From: Sipunculus nudus
Lineage: Eukaryota; Annelida; Sipuncula; Golfingiida; Sipunculidae
Assembly: GCA_026874595.1 (NCBI GenBank)
Contig: CM049307.1
Location: forward strand, 20,189,079 to 20,253,078
DNA: 64,000 bases
Direction: 5' to 3'
The position numbers and the translations under genes are program-made. Positions 1-11,267 of this stretch are shown here, piece by piece. Below the pieces are notes generated by a model that saw only the letters and a program-made list of their open reading frames with translations, was not told the DNA's origin and made no database searches. Position 1 is the stretch's first letter. Every line of letters starts with the position of its first letter.

Positions 1-521
1 ATGGATTTAAATTCATTAATCCAGCACGCGGGAGTCTTTGTTAAGAAGTATCGAGTTTGAAGAACGCCCAGGTAGGCATTTGGGACAAATTAATTAAAAA
101 CCATATCACGAGCCCCCGCACATTTAGTGTCGAACAAAATAACTATAGGAGGAACATGTATGTATAGCAAGTGTTGGCTTTTGGAGATGAATGCCTGGCT
201 AACAATACAGTCATTTGGCTATGTAAATAGACAGAGGAAATTATTTGAAGGTTATTTATAGTTATTCGAATGTTAGTTGAAGTCGTCATCACAAGGGTTA
301 GGTTCCATGGCAACCAGCTAGCGACCTTATTCAGTTACCTTAGTCACGATTTTGAGGTGAAAACATATATTCTAAAATGTTTCTGCAAGTAAGAGAAGCT
401 CTTTAACGTGTATATATGTTACCTATGCAAACGGGATAAGAGGGAGGTGATGTATTTGCCGATGTCTTTCTGTCCGTCCTTTTATTTGTCTGAATTATTA
501 TTGTCCGATTAAGGATATCAC

Positions 522-602
<81 letters not shown>

Positions 603-2938
603 TAGTTCAGTTTCGACCCTAAGTTGAGTATCATTTTACAGTTGTCAAAATGATTTATTTACACGCTCCATTCTAGGAAATCGTCCTGTGGGTTCTTATC
701 ATTAGTTATACTAACATATTATCAATATTATCAAATTATCCTGTGACAGATACGGGTGATAACAGCCGGTTTCGTTTGGGACTGGTTTTCCATGGGCTGG
801 GTTGGATACTCTGGCGTTGTTCTGATTGATGCCTTTATGATATAATCTTCCGATATCGAATTTAAAATAAATCGAAATTCCCAAATAGTGTCAAATTTAG
901 GGAAAATGTGGAAAATTATGCCTCTTATGACACAGCGTCATTCGTGATACTCAAGACAAAATTGTTGTTTTTCTCGTTACATCCGTGAAATTAGATGATA
1001 AAGTCATTACCTCACCTTAACTATCCCTCTTGATGACTTTTGATATCTGATACTTGTACTGTACGGTCATAAAGTTTAATATGATGTCTCTAAAATCTTT
1101 ACAATCATCTGTTTTATGATTTGCGTGGACGAGCGACTCCTCTGTGGAAATACACACCTCTCGGAAATAACTTTCCTCCCCAGAGCTTTCCTCCGGCTGT
1201 TGCTCAGAGTATATGGGTGTATTGGCCACCAAACTCTCCGCAGACACTGACCTCGGAGTATTTTCATATCGTGGTTTCGTGCTCTTATTAAATCTTTACC
1301 TCGCAAAAATGTCGACATCGCTCATGGGAGCTGCCATTTTGCGAATCATACAAAAACTCAGATGTGGCAAGTCGCATGTCGACATTATCGTACACTGCTA
1401 GTCTAATTGAACAGGCTGCTGTTAAATAAATAAATATAAAAATGTACATTTATTTCATAAAAAAATATCACAGTCACCATAATTAACCTTGATAATTTTT
1501 TATTTTAATGCTAGAAAGGGGCATATTGGTTTAGTTTATATATTTTTCTCGAGTTTCCAGGGTTAGAATTTTTTTCTGCATGTGTTACAATACTTGCCAG
1601 GCACATGGTTTATCAAGCATTCTGTTAGAGCTTGGATATAGATGATGTTTATACATGAAATTTTTTATAAGTAAATCTTTGTGGTGGGTTATAATACATG
1701 TTTTCTTAAAATAGACAGAACATGACCATTTAATTGTCCACATGATTAATTATTGGAACCAAGGGAGCAGAGTCACTGCCACGACACTCAGTGTTTGTGA
1801 GGGCAGATGAAATAAAAAACACCAGTTGAACTCAGAGCTATCTTACCTAACTTCATTACCTATACATGTCTTTCCCTTCATCCTTATCATCAAAAGTACA
1901 TTTATATGACGAGGTGAAGAAATATTTTTCATAAGAAACAATTGTTCTGTGGTAAAAAAAAAATGAATGTTCTCCCATTAAAAAACTACAAGTATAAATG
2001 CCTCCTAGTTTAAATCAAAACGATCGATATTTTCAAATTATGTATAATATACGGAAACCCGTGGAATAGACAATATTATTGATTGCCACCATCACGTGAT
2101 CTTGCTAAATCTTTCATATATTTCCGGGATTCAGTCTGATATACTGCACATTGAGAGTGACAAATATTATTCATAGTTTTCTATATTTGGCACACGGTTA
2201 TTGTATATATTTGGTTTCCGTGGGACGTATATATCGGATATATCCCTCCTGGAATTCTTCACGACAGGGACTGTACGGGCCATTTATAACTCAACTCTTA
2301 CTCCCCGTCCTCTTTGGCTGAGGTTTTTTTTTAACCAAGACGTTTACTAGTTAAGGTAAGACGCAAGGTAACGGTGCATAGACTTGTCAACAAAAGGGCT
2401 CTTTCGTCTAAGATAATGATCCTTTTTTTATATAAAATTTTGTTCTGACTAAAATACTCGACTTTTAAATTAATATTTCTAAAAAATACAAGTAATTAAC
2501 ATTTTATAATAGGTTAATATTAGGAGATATATGTTTAAAAAGTTATTCCCTTTTTTTCTTAAACATATATTAAGCAGTTTTTGACAAATTTCTGCTAAAG
2601 CGTGATAAGATTTTCAAACAAAATTTAAAAGTTAGTTTACAACATAAATTAAAAAGAATAGAAAAATTAACAAAATCGTCTGTAGATATTTGTATGTCAT
2701 TTGCTATTGATCTCCCGAAATTTACCTTGGTGTTCTCTGAGACTGGGAATATCGCGTTTATAATAAAAGCTACATTTAAAAAAATCTATTTTGAAGTAAC
2801 TTAATCAAAGCATATCCCATTTAATAGGACATTATATTAGGTTCATTCAGATATCCTTATTGTATTTGAAGTGAATATGATGTGATTTTTCACCTTATAA
2901 TCTAAACGATCTTTATAATTTTTATGCAAACTCCATAA
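1..2938. other. Intergenic, no gene recognised
   Basis: AT-rich DNA with short ORFs only. The two minus-strand ORFs near 1.02-1.32 kb overlap in different frames, begin at non-ATG or unsupported starts, and show no family motif. A (TA)n run is listed separately. Nothing else is recognisable. Confidence 0.5.
524..592. repeat. (TA)n microsatellite
   Basis: About 69 bp of uninterrupted TA dinucleotide. It is one of six long TA runs in the window (others near 30.03, 30.27, 36.57, 39.83 and 52.63 kb). Confidence 0.95.
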
Positions 2939-2944
2939 ACGCAG

Positions 2945-3080
2945 AGAACAACCTGGAACCTTCAAGCTGTTTCGTCATGTGACACCGATGATGCCCCATG
3001 TGTGCAGTGTCAGAGTTCAGGGTGTAGAGAATGCTTCAACGTTCACAGAGTACCAGACAGAGCCAGTGTGGAAACCCAAT
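2945..3080 (+). CDS. Candidate Cys-rich coding exon, gene unknown
   Basis: An open frame from 2939 to 3145 follows directly after a TAA. A possible splice acceptor (ACGCAG) ends at 2944 and a possible donor (GTAAAC) starts at 3081, giving a 136-nt exon. The peptide has six cysteines spaced C-x6-C-x2-C-x4-C-x2-C-x15-C, with acidic and basic residues between them, unlike the surrounding AT-rich translation. The spacing suggests a small disulfide-rich extracellular or zinc-binding module, but I cannot assign a family. No partner exon was found nearby. It could equally be a chance open frame or a fragment of a mobile element. Confidence 0.25.
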
Positions 3081-3145
3081 GTAAACACATTGTTTCATTC
3101 CCTTTTCCTCATGCCGTTATGTTGTTAATTAACGTTCTTGTTTAA

Positions 3146-4771
3146 AATCCTGTGTGTTCCTTTGTACACAGAAGTTCCGTAATTTCCATTTCACCCCTAT
3201 TGAAGATGCGCTAATGAAGCCAATGCTTCAGCAAGAGGGGGCACTGGGTGCATACGTGGAGACGTTTATATAATCACATCAGATCAAACAAAACCGTTTC
3301 TAAGTAGGCCTCATTGATTATAACAGTCAGAACAACGTAGTTTATACCTGGATGACGTCATCAGAAATATTTATGGAAAGTCATGAATTCATAGATAATG
3401 TAGAGTACGCTAACTATTGTTTATAACCCTTCTATAGGAGTAGAGTAAAAAGCTTGCGTACTCTTTTCGTGATTCCAGTGCTCTAATTATTATAACTGAA
3501 GGGAAAATAGCATAGAAAAACATTACTTGTGTATTATGCAGTATTAACTAGACCCTAAATAAGCCACCATGTGTAAGAGCTCAAGACCTTCCGCATATAG
3601 TACTGGCATCGCAATGGGCTCTCAACAAGTCAATTATGTGTCCCGTCCACCCGCTTTATCTAAAAGTAGAATGAAATCACCACTTACACGTCTGAATCTC
3701 AGTTATTCTGACTGTTATAAGTAGTTGTTGTAAGATATAAATTAGTCGAAAGTGTTCCATTTCTCACAGTAAAAAAACAAACTTGTAAATGGAATCTCGT
3801 GCTAAACGTATTTATTATGATAGAATCTAACTCACTGGACTGGAGCATAGATGGATATAAATAGCCATAGCGGAGATATGAAGGAGCTTAATTCTCTAAA
3901 TTGGCCTGTTAGGCTTGTGTATTTCAGCTGCTGCCTCGGGAATGGTTGATTTACCATCCTTTTGCATGTGGCAGCTGTATATACATACTTCACAAACACA
4001 GTCAGTGTCAGATAGATGCCGTAAATAGCAAATAAACAACCTTCACGCTGATTTGATTTTATGGTGCCGGGTTTTTAATGTTGTTTAGGATATCAGAAAC
4101 GCTTCAGGTTACCTAAAAATGTAAAGGGTGGCCAAGAGACACGCCATAACTTTCGTCACCCATCTTTATACAACCAAGTTTTAAGTTTCGTTTAGTAATG
4201 CTTTCCCATACCTTGATTCATTTGAGTGACATCAGGCGGTTTAGTAAACATTAATTGAACAGCATGGGTAAGCAGAATCTAGTTATATTTTGTTACTTAC
4301 AATACCGGAGAGGAGATCACTCATTTGTACCCAGTAACAATGCGGTCTGGCTTGTAACTGAACCCAGACAGCCGGTAGCATATCGTTACTTATCTCTTAA
4401 CTGTGGCCATGTGAATTAAGGCAAAGTGTGTTAGGCCACAAATAGTCATGTCAAAACGACATACACGGTCCGCTGATGTTCCCTCTAGAGGTCGTCTATC
4501 TGAATTCTTTGCCCCATAGATACCGGCACTTGCTATACAATGAGAGGAGATGTAGAGTTTTACACAAAAATGAAAGTAAGTCATTACTCAGCAGATTTGA
4601 TAACCGAGATTTGTTCTTAAATCACAGAGACAAGTTCAACACCTCATTCAGTGGCTTTCTTTTTGTTACTCTTTTAATTCGTACACGTCACTTCTACCAG
4701 TAGGCTATGGTGTGTTGTTGTCACTAACTTATTTTTATTTTTATAATAATAATTATTATTCTTATTATTAT
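3146..4771. other. Intergenic, no gene recognised
   Basis: No convincing ORF or motif. It ends in a TTA/TAATAA-rich stretch (about 4735-4771) directly against the left repeat of the DIRS-like element. Confidence 0.5.
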
Positions 4772-4918
4772 TATGGAGTTAATACTGGAGGGAGTATCCT
4801 TCACTAATTATACGGTCGGTAGGGGGCGCTACTGATAAGATATGTCACAACACCACAGTCTAGAATACAATAGTCGGTGGCGAGACAGCGGCAAATAAAC
4901 ATCAGTATTAACAAACCC
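4772..4918 (+). repeat. DIRS-like element repeat A1
   Basis: Begins TATGGAGTTAATA and ends ATTAACAAAC. It aligns along its length in direct orientation with 8960-9101, including the shared cores GGCGCTACTGATA (GAGCGCTACTGATA in A2) and GGCGAGACAGCGGCAA. It marks the left end of the element. Confidence 0.88.
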
Positions 4919-5011
4919 CTTTTTTACAGTACTGATGAACACGTGTGTGAACGGGTCTGTGATTTATCCGGGAATAAGCCTGCATATAATCAAAGGTAGC
5001 GATATGCGCAT

Positions 5012-5419
5012 TTGAATCTTTGGAAAAATACGCCTGTGATTTTAAAGATAATTGCTGCATTTGGACTAAATCTGAAAATTTACCATGAGGACAATGCTGT
5101 CTTCAAGTGTGAACGGCTGAAATGGAACCGGGTGTTTTTTTTCAAGTCAGTCGACGGTACCCCGCAGCGGGTTGTACTAGCTTTACATATCATCTTTCAA
5201 GATAACCCGCGTATGTATATAAGGCTTGCCCTCAAACACTGTGATGACATGAAGAAAAAATTGTCGGCATGGGCCACTCGTCACAAGAACGACGAAAATA
5301 CAATCTCTCCGCTGGCAAACGAGGCCTTCACTTCAATAGAAGCCCTTATCCTCTTAGAAATGGAAAACATCTGTAAAACAAAAATTTCAAGAGGTCAAAG
5401 GAAACTGGTTATTAAGTAG
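5012..5419 (+). pseudogene. Unassigned ORF in the gag position of the DIRS-like element
   Basis: A 135-codon open frame, the longest intact stretch in the element, about 90 bp inside repeat A1. It begins at TTG rather than ATG, so it is more likely the surviving part of a longer frame. It is Lys-rich with a mixed charged and hydrophobic composition; I see no zinc knuckle and recognise no family. A second frame (5442-5675, rich in Asn, Ser and His) overlaps its end and may continue the same protein after a frameshift. The position before reverse transcriptase suggests gag, but this is inferred from element order only. Confidence 0.45.
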
Positions 5420-6441
5420 TTGAAGACCTGCAACCAAAAAAATGACAGATGCAGCAAGGACACAAGACAACCGCCTTTTTCACACCCCGCTCGTTCAAAA
5501 CAAGGTGAGCAATCACCTATCAACACGGCTAATGAAGATCTGTTCATCCAACAGATCAGGTGCTACATGCGCCGACAGCGAACAACTCCTGATGAAACTG
5601 CACCAATTTGCATGCAACATGGTGGCCAAAGACAACAGCCATAAGGCGTCCGGTGTCAGCTTCCAGCCAACCTAGATGGCGTCTTCGTCCTCCGTTCGGT
5701 CGAAACTGACACGACTTATGACCTCACTACCAGGAAAGCTTTCTGGTGTGACCCAAAGATCCACCCGAATACTTAGGCTACATGGGGTAGGTGCAAATTT
5801 CTAGACATTCTTGATTTTGTTGACACTGCAGGTGGGCGTGATGAAATAGTTGTCCTCTCATCACCGCATGAAGGCGCGGACCGACCTTGTCCATTAATGT
5901 AGGACCCAAAAATCCTAGTTTTGACCAATGAACCATACCGCAATGGTCCCTGGCTAATTTAGCCAACTCAACTCACTTGTTAGAGATAACAACTTAAAAA
6001 CAAGAGAGCGTCATGGACTATTTAGCCTACTCCGCTCATGTATATAAGCTCCTAAAATCGCCTGAGAAAACTTTAGTATTTTTATGGGATAGAGAGTACC
6101 GTCTTTTTTTAAGTGCTTCTTCACTTTCGTTTAGGTACGGACGTGAGCTAAACACAGTCGGGCTGGCTGTGTCGTTACGAAATGTTATACCAGAAACCTA
6201 CAGCAACACCTGTGAGCTACCAGCACCCACGTTGGCCGATGGCACCAAACGGACGCTAAATATGTAAGGAGTACACCAGTTTCACGGGCTGTTAGTTCAT
6301 TGCCTGCGAATTCGAGAATGTGTGCTCACGCCAAAGTTGTGCAAAAAGCACTCTGCTGTACAACACCAAGAATAGATGTCCGAACTGCTGACCGTTAAAC
6401 TTTCACGGTAATTATATGCAGATGTCTGGACCAGAGAACTA

Positions 6442-7040
6442 GTGAATACGCATGATAAAGACACAGACTTAATTATTATCGGAGTTCAAAACGGATTTGA
6501 CATTGGTGGCAGGGACGCTGTGCCTAAACAAGCGAGTCTGCCAAGTCACAAAACAGCTATCTTGAATCCTGCTGAAGTCGACAAGCAAATAATGTGTAAA
6601 ATCAAAAATAGACACTATGTAACGCCAGGGAAGCACCATATTATTGATAGCCAATTAGCGACGATACCTAAGGATGATGGTTACGTCAGACCTATATACG
6701 ATTGCAGTCAATCAGCAGGTTTTGCTGTCAATGATTACGTACAATTGACTTCAACACCAGAGTAAATTCTGTCGACGACGCAGTACAGCTGTTGTCAGCA
6801 GGCAACAACATGGCCAAGAAAAACTTAAAATCAGGCTATCGCTCAGTGAAAAAATCAGAACATAGCCAGGAATTCACTGGCCTTTTATGGGTAGACATAG
6901 AAGGAAAACAGTACACCTAGCTTAATTTTGATTCTCAACGAGCCCCCGGGATATTTCACAGGTTAACACAGACAGTCGTGCTGTTTATGTAGTTCCGCGC
7001 GGTCAACAATATTTTAGCATGCTTGGACGATTTTTTAAGA
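6442..7040 (+). pseudogene. DIRS-type reverse transcriptase, broken
   Basis: The 107-codon frame at 6442-6765 has the DIRS-type lead-in (an IxxGVxNGFxIG-like segment) followed by IPKDDGYVRPIYDCSQ and NDYV, the usual start of this reverse-transcriptase family. The frame shifts near 6765 and continues with a SVDDAVQLLSAG-like segment into motif A. There the expected catalytic aspartate (family pattern KIDLKSAYR) reads KKNLKSGYR, with Asn at 6822-6824. The YLDD motif survives as CLDD at 7020-7031, followed by a stop. Loss of the motif A aspartate plus the frame breaks make it inactive. Confidence 0.85.
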
Positions 7041-7259
7041 AATAGGTGAGACACAACAATAATGAATGCTGGCTATGAAAGAACAGATTGCATTAGTTCG
7101 AGAAATAGGCTTTCATATTAATTGGAACAATTAGTAGATCTGTGTAAATGCCCGACTTTCCCTGACTTAAAACCGTGGACACAAATTTAAGTTTACCGTT
7201 AGGAAAATTAGAGGTTGTGCAGACAAACTCATAATCTGACATGCATTTAAAAGTGGCAC

Positions 7260-7830
7260 TTGCAGATTTTTATGGGAAAGCTCAACTGGGTGGCATCCGT
7301 GATACGGGGCGGAAGAGTATTTCTCAGTAGGTTGATCGATGCTATGGACTCACTTAAGGGGAAATATGACCGGCGGAGGCTGGATGAGAACACTCGGAAA
7401 GACAATAATGGTTGTATGAATGTAGCTTTTATTTTGGAGCAAACTCAAGTGACCGGGGTATATACAGACGCTTGCAGTAAAGGTGCGGGGCGTATATGGC
7501 ACCGACTTGTTTAATTGCAACTGGCATTATGATCTTTATTCTTGCAAACAGGTGTATGTTAAAGCCAATGAAACTCGCACTGTCATTCTGGCAGCCCACA
7601 GATGGGCCCATGTGTAGTCAACTAAAAGGATAATTTTTTCTAAGCGACAATAAGACTGCAGTCAGCAATATTAACAAAGGTTATTCTAAGCACAGACACT
7701 GAGGAACATGTTCTGGCCCTGAGTATTATTTAATTTGCACTTTTATGCAGTTTATATGCAGGGTAAATTCAACACCGTCGCTGATTCTGTATCACGGTTA
7801 CATGACCAGACCTATCGTACAAACTTGATC
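7260..7830 (+). pseudogene. DIRS-type RNase H region, broken
   Basis: The frame at 7260-7514 carries GKLNWVASVIRGGRVFLSR, the typical connection between reverse transcriptase and RNase H in DIRS elements, then VYTDACSKGAG, the first RNase H motif with its Asp. After frame breaks, a SDNKTAV motif (near 7647) and a final QGKFNTVADSVSRLHD stretch (about 7755-7805) give the later Asp positions. The domain order and spacing look complete, but several stops separate the pieces. Confidence 0.82.
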
Positions 7831-8888
7831 CATCTACATGCATAACTTTAAGCTACTACCCTTAAATAATCACTTGTCAAGGAAGTCCTGGGTCATATTG
7901 GTCAGAGAATCCGAGGAAGAGATCAAGTTTCCTGCAAACCCTGGATAAACAAGTGGCCTCATACCATATTGCTGCATTAGCGCAAACTACAAAGAAATCA
8001 TACAATACTCATCAAAGCCTTAAAGAGATTCTGTAGATCTCCTTGAATCCCATTAGTCCCTGTTAGCCAGGCGGACTTTCTATGCCTTATAGCTTACTTA
8101 GCAGAGAGATTATGTTACAACTCAATCAAACAGTATCTTAACGTGGTGAGGCTACTACATGAATTAGCCGGCTTTCCCAATTCAGTCAATGATTAAACTC
8201 TCATCACACTGATACTGCCGGATGTTCGCAGGACTCTGGGAGATATGACACGACCTAAATTGCTCACTACAGTCCCCTTTTTGCTCAGATTATTCCAGTC
8301 ATTCCAGTTATTCCAGACCTTTCATCATCTAGAGATATCTGCTTTTTGGCAGTGTGCCTAATTGCCTTCTTCAGTTTTCTGCGTATATCCCACCTCCTTC
8401 AAGCCTCAAGAAACCCAATGGGAGGGGATATACTTTTGTTGCGAAGTTCCTTCTTATTATCCCAGATGGGGTATGCCTCGTAATTAAGAGATCTAAAGCT
8501 ATACAATTCTTAGAAAGATCGCTCTCCATTCCTGTCCCACGTATACCTGGTCACTCCCTTTGCCCGGCACCAGCCTTTCTCTTGCATATCAAAGTGTCTC
8601 CTGGGAAGGCTAACGACCCACCCTTATCGTTTGTACACAGTGGTGTAAAAAACGTAATGGCTAGGATATATTTATTGTTCGGTTGAGATGTGCGTTAAAG
8701 AGGTGTGGTATATGTCCAGACAAATACGCTGGGTATAGTATCCGCAGAGAGGACTTTTGCCTGCAACATCCCCGTAGATGTCTACCAGAAATACATCAGG
8801 CCTAATGTGGAACAAAGGCTTAAAATAGCCCGGACACGAAGTACCTGGATTACCAATAATACTACACTGGGTTTGGCGAAGTTTGGGA
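7831..8888 (+). pseudogene. DIRS-type tyrosine recombinase, broken
   Basis: Fragments in shifting frames match the tyrosine recombinase of DIRS-order elements: a LCYNSIKQYLNVVRLLHELA segment (about 8110-8170), LGDMTRPKLLTTVPFLL (about 8238-8288), and the 110-codon frame at 8354-8686 with KAIQFLERSLSIPVPRIPG. Near 8731-8750 the expected HxxR box (usually GHSFRRG) reads GYSIRR, so the catalytic His appears replaced by Tyr. Beyond it the frame is lost, and I cannot find the catalytic Tyr. This enzyme would insert the circular DNA copy. Its presence, rather than a DDE integrase, separates this element from LTR retrotransposons. Confidence 0.85.
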
Positions 8889-8959
8889 GTATGTAATGGG
8901 AAGACACATAAGCATATTAAATAATATTAAGATCTGAATTATTCATCAATGTGTCTATA
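8889..8959 (+). repeat. DIRS-like element repeat B1
   Basis: A 71-bp sequence repeated in direct orientation at 9303-9373; my hand alignment gives 63 of 71 identical. It abuts repeat A2 without a gap. Confidence 0.88.
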
Positions 8960-9101
8960 TATGGAGTTAATATAGGGGGAGTACCCTTGACCTATTATAC
9001 AGACGGTAGGGAGCGCTACTGATATGCCACTAGACCAGAGTCTATAATACAAAAGTGGGCGGCGAGACAGCGGCAAGTAAGCATTAGTATTAACAAACAC
9101 C
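8960..9101 (+). repeat. DIRS-like element repeat A2
   Basis: Direct repeat of 4772-4918, lying between B1 and B2. In Ngaro/PAT elements the B1-A2 junction corresponds to the joined ends of the circular intermediate. Confidence 0.88.
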
Positions 9102-9302
9102 AGCTTTACCCTTCGGCCCACCCTAATCAACTTATCATATTCGTGTTATAGGATAAGTTTACGTAGAACAGTTATGTCGTATAAGGCTGAACTGTGGTCC
9201 ATAGATGAGGAATAGTGCTCAGGTGGTAGCATGTTTACTTCAATATATGTATTATTACCGCGGATGTTTCTTTGTTTATCTTTAGCTTGTGCTTGGACAG
9301 GG

Positions 9303-9373
9303 GTATGTAATAAGAAGACACATATGCATATTATATAATATTTAGATCTGTATTATTCATAAATGTATCTATA
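9303..9373 (+). repeat. DIRS-like element repeat B2
   Basis: Second copy of the B repeat, starting GTATGTAATAAGAAGACACA and ending ATGTATCTATA. It defines the right end of the element. About 200 bp of non-repeated sequence separates it from A2. Confidence 0.88.
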
Positions 9374-9894
9374 GTTTAATGCTATAAACAGCGGGATGAA
9401 GCAAATGCAGCGCTTTGATGCATGTTAAACGTGTAAATTCAGGCAAACGCAATAAAGTCCTCGTATACACATTACCCTGTCTACGTACTTTCAATATTTT
9501 TAATGGAATCATAGCATTAATGTCAGTTACGGCATAGCTAGAGACCTACCCCAGCCACCTGTCATTGTGGCTAGCATAGCGTGTTTCCTGTTGATCTTCA
9601 AAGCACATGCACAACCCACATTCCTTTATAGTATGAAGGCACGCAATAACCCCCACCTACTATGACTGATATGGCCATGTAGCTTCTATGGAGATAATAA
9701 CATAGCTGAATGAATAGGATGCATGGATTTAGTGATAATTAGGTACCAGGAAGTCCGTTTTGTACCTCCATAATGCCCCTTGCTGGCTTACATTCGTAAT
9801 GCGCACCCGAGTGAATGCTGACGCCCGAGATGAAATGATTGCCGCTGAAGTCATAGCTGCTATGGACTGTAACAGTTAACAAATAGGCAAATAA

Positions 9895-10080
9895 AGGGGC
9901 GGATTTAGGAAAAGAAGGGGTCTAACCCATAAGGGTTGATAAAAAACAAAAGACTCCAATCCGGGAAATCGGGGGTCCAGGCCGCAAAAATTAACCTGAA
10001 ACCCTTAAAAAGGTTACGGAGGCTGAAGGGGGGGGGGGGGGGTCCGGACCCCCTGGACGCCCCTCTGGATTCGCTTCTGA
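9895..10080. mobile_element. Miniature element with GGGGCGGAT-type imperfect inverted ends
   Basis: The left end AGGGGCGGATTTAG is imperfectly complementary to the right end CTGGATTCGCTTCT (10 of 14 by eye). The interior is purine-rich and ends in a 15-bp poly-G run (10028-10042) followed by a C-rich stretch. The ends resemble the CAGGGGCGGAT ends of the element at 44510, so both probably belong to one widespread class of non-autonomous DNA transposons. No target-site duplication is clear. Confidence 0.5.
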
Positions 10081-10843
10081 AATATCATATTACATGTCGA
10101 TCCCAATGAGCTTTATCTGTGTGTTATCTTCGCTATTCCGTGGTTCCGCATGTGTAAAATTTATATGACACCGTTTTCAAACTTCGACAACATTTATGTT
10201 TCCTTAAAATGTATGACTTACCGTGTTCAGAAGAGAGAGTCGGTTCAGAATGAACGTTAATTAGTTTGTGAGTGAACACTGATCGGCCTTCCATACCAGA
10301 AGGCTGAGTCGGCCAACTAAATATATTGGTCACTTATTTTTAATACAGAAGATTAACCGCCATTAAACAATGCAGAGGTATAAAGTTAAGTAATCTGAAT
10401 GAGCTGTGATGACGTAATCGACTAAGTTTGTCAGCTTATTTTACTCCTGCAAGGGGGCGTTGTTATCCTTATGGTTTACTGGTTTGTATGTAAGCAATTT
10501 TAGTCGAGTAGTTTCGAATAGTTTTGTTGAAAATTTGTCGAGGGTATGGGAAACACCTAATGAACAATCAGTTAAACTACCATTAGCAATTCACAGGTAT
10601 CGGGGCATCTGTATTCTAGAGCCGACGTGGCTGTTATCTTACAATGGTCTTTACTCTAAGAACACAATGAAGTTCGATCCTTGTTTGATATATTTACATG
10701 TGGGTACAGACTACTATCTGGTTCGTATTGACATTTAAAAACAATGTGAGACAAAGCATGACTAAAAATGAACAGAATGTATAAACAATTCCAGGAATGT
10801 AGCCAGGATGTATCGGGGGGGGGGGGGGATATATTGAAGTAAA

Positions 10844-11267
10844 CAGTGATGTAGGACTCGAGTCCACTGCTTCAGAGACTCTGACTTGGACTCGAGTTTC
10901 CTGGACTCAGGCTTGTACTCATACGATTAGGTCAGGACTCCGGAAATCAGGACTAGTCCATCGCCAGTCCAGTAAATAAAATATCTGGCAGGTAAGGCCT
11001 GACTTTAAGATTGGAAAACCTGCCATAAAGACATATAAACGCAAGTAACTGACATTATATTACCAAAACAAGTTAAGACAATATTCTAAACTCAATCTCG
11101 GCATTTGGAATGTAAATTGACAAATAAATTCACTTGATGATCTCTGATTCCTATTTTAAAGTTCTTATAATTAAGACATTTTTAACTTGATCTAGGACTT
11201 GGAATAGGACTTGAGCGTAGTCTCGAGTGGCTTAGACTCGGGTAATGTGGACTGGACTACATCACTT
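10844..11267. mobile_element. MITE-like element with ~20-bp inverted ends and GACTCGAGTC motifs
   Basis: The left end CAGTGATGTAGGACTCGAGT is the imperfect inverse of the right end (11247-11267, GTGGACTGGACTACATCACT). The interior near both ends is filled with GGACTCGAGT- and GACTTGGA-type subrepeats, while the middle is plain AT-rich DNA without an ORF. The 424-bp size and lack of coding sequence fit a non-autonomous DNA transposon. The superfamily is not assignable because no target duplication is evident. Confidence 0.65.

Larger units (their letters stand above)
4772..9373 (+). mobile_element. Decayed DIRS-order (Ngaro/PAT-like) retrotransposon
   Basis: A 4.6-kb element carrying, in order, two unassigned ORFs in the gag position, a reverse transcriptase, an RNase H and a tyrosine recombinase, all on the plus strand. 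Its ends are split direct repeats: A1 (4772-4918) on the left, then B1 (8889-8959), A2 (8960-9101) and B2 (9303-9373) on the right. This A1-body-B1-A2-B2 arrangement is characteristic of Ngaro- and PAT-type DIRS retrotransposons, which integrate by a tyrosine recombinase through a circular intermediate. Canonical DIRS1 elements have inverted ends instead. No methyltransferase or hydrolase domain was recognised. The reading frame is broken many times and two catalytic positions are changed, so the copy is dead. Confidence 0.88.

Noticed and set aside
403-597. Tyr/Ile-repeat ORFs over TA runs (also near 30.0 and 52.7 kb)
   Set aside because: Microsatellite translations.
1017-1337. Minus-strand ATG (1337) with a GTAAAG donor plus a downstream acidic ORF ending just before a GTGAGG donor
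   Set aside because: The implied intron would be only about 47 bp and the phases of the two pieces do not match, so joining them gives an early stop.
4772-9373. Reading the flanking repeats as LTRs of a gypsy or copia element
   Set aside because: The repeats are split (B1-A2-B2 on one side, A1 alone on the other) and the recombinase is a tyrosine type, not a DDE integrase.
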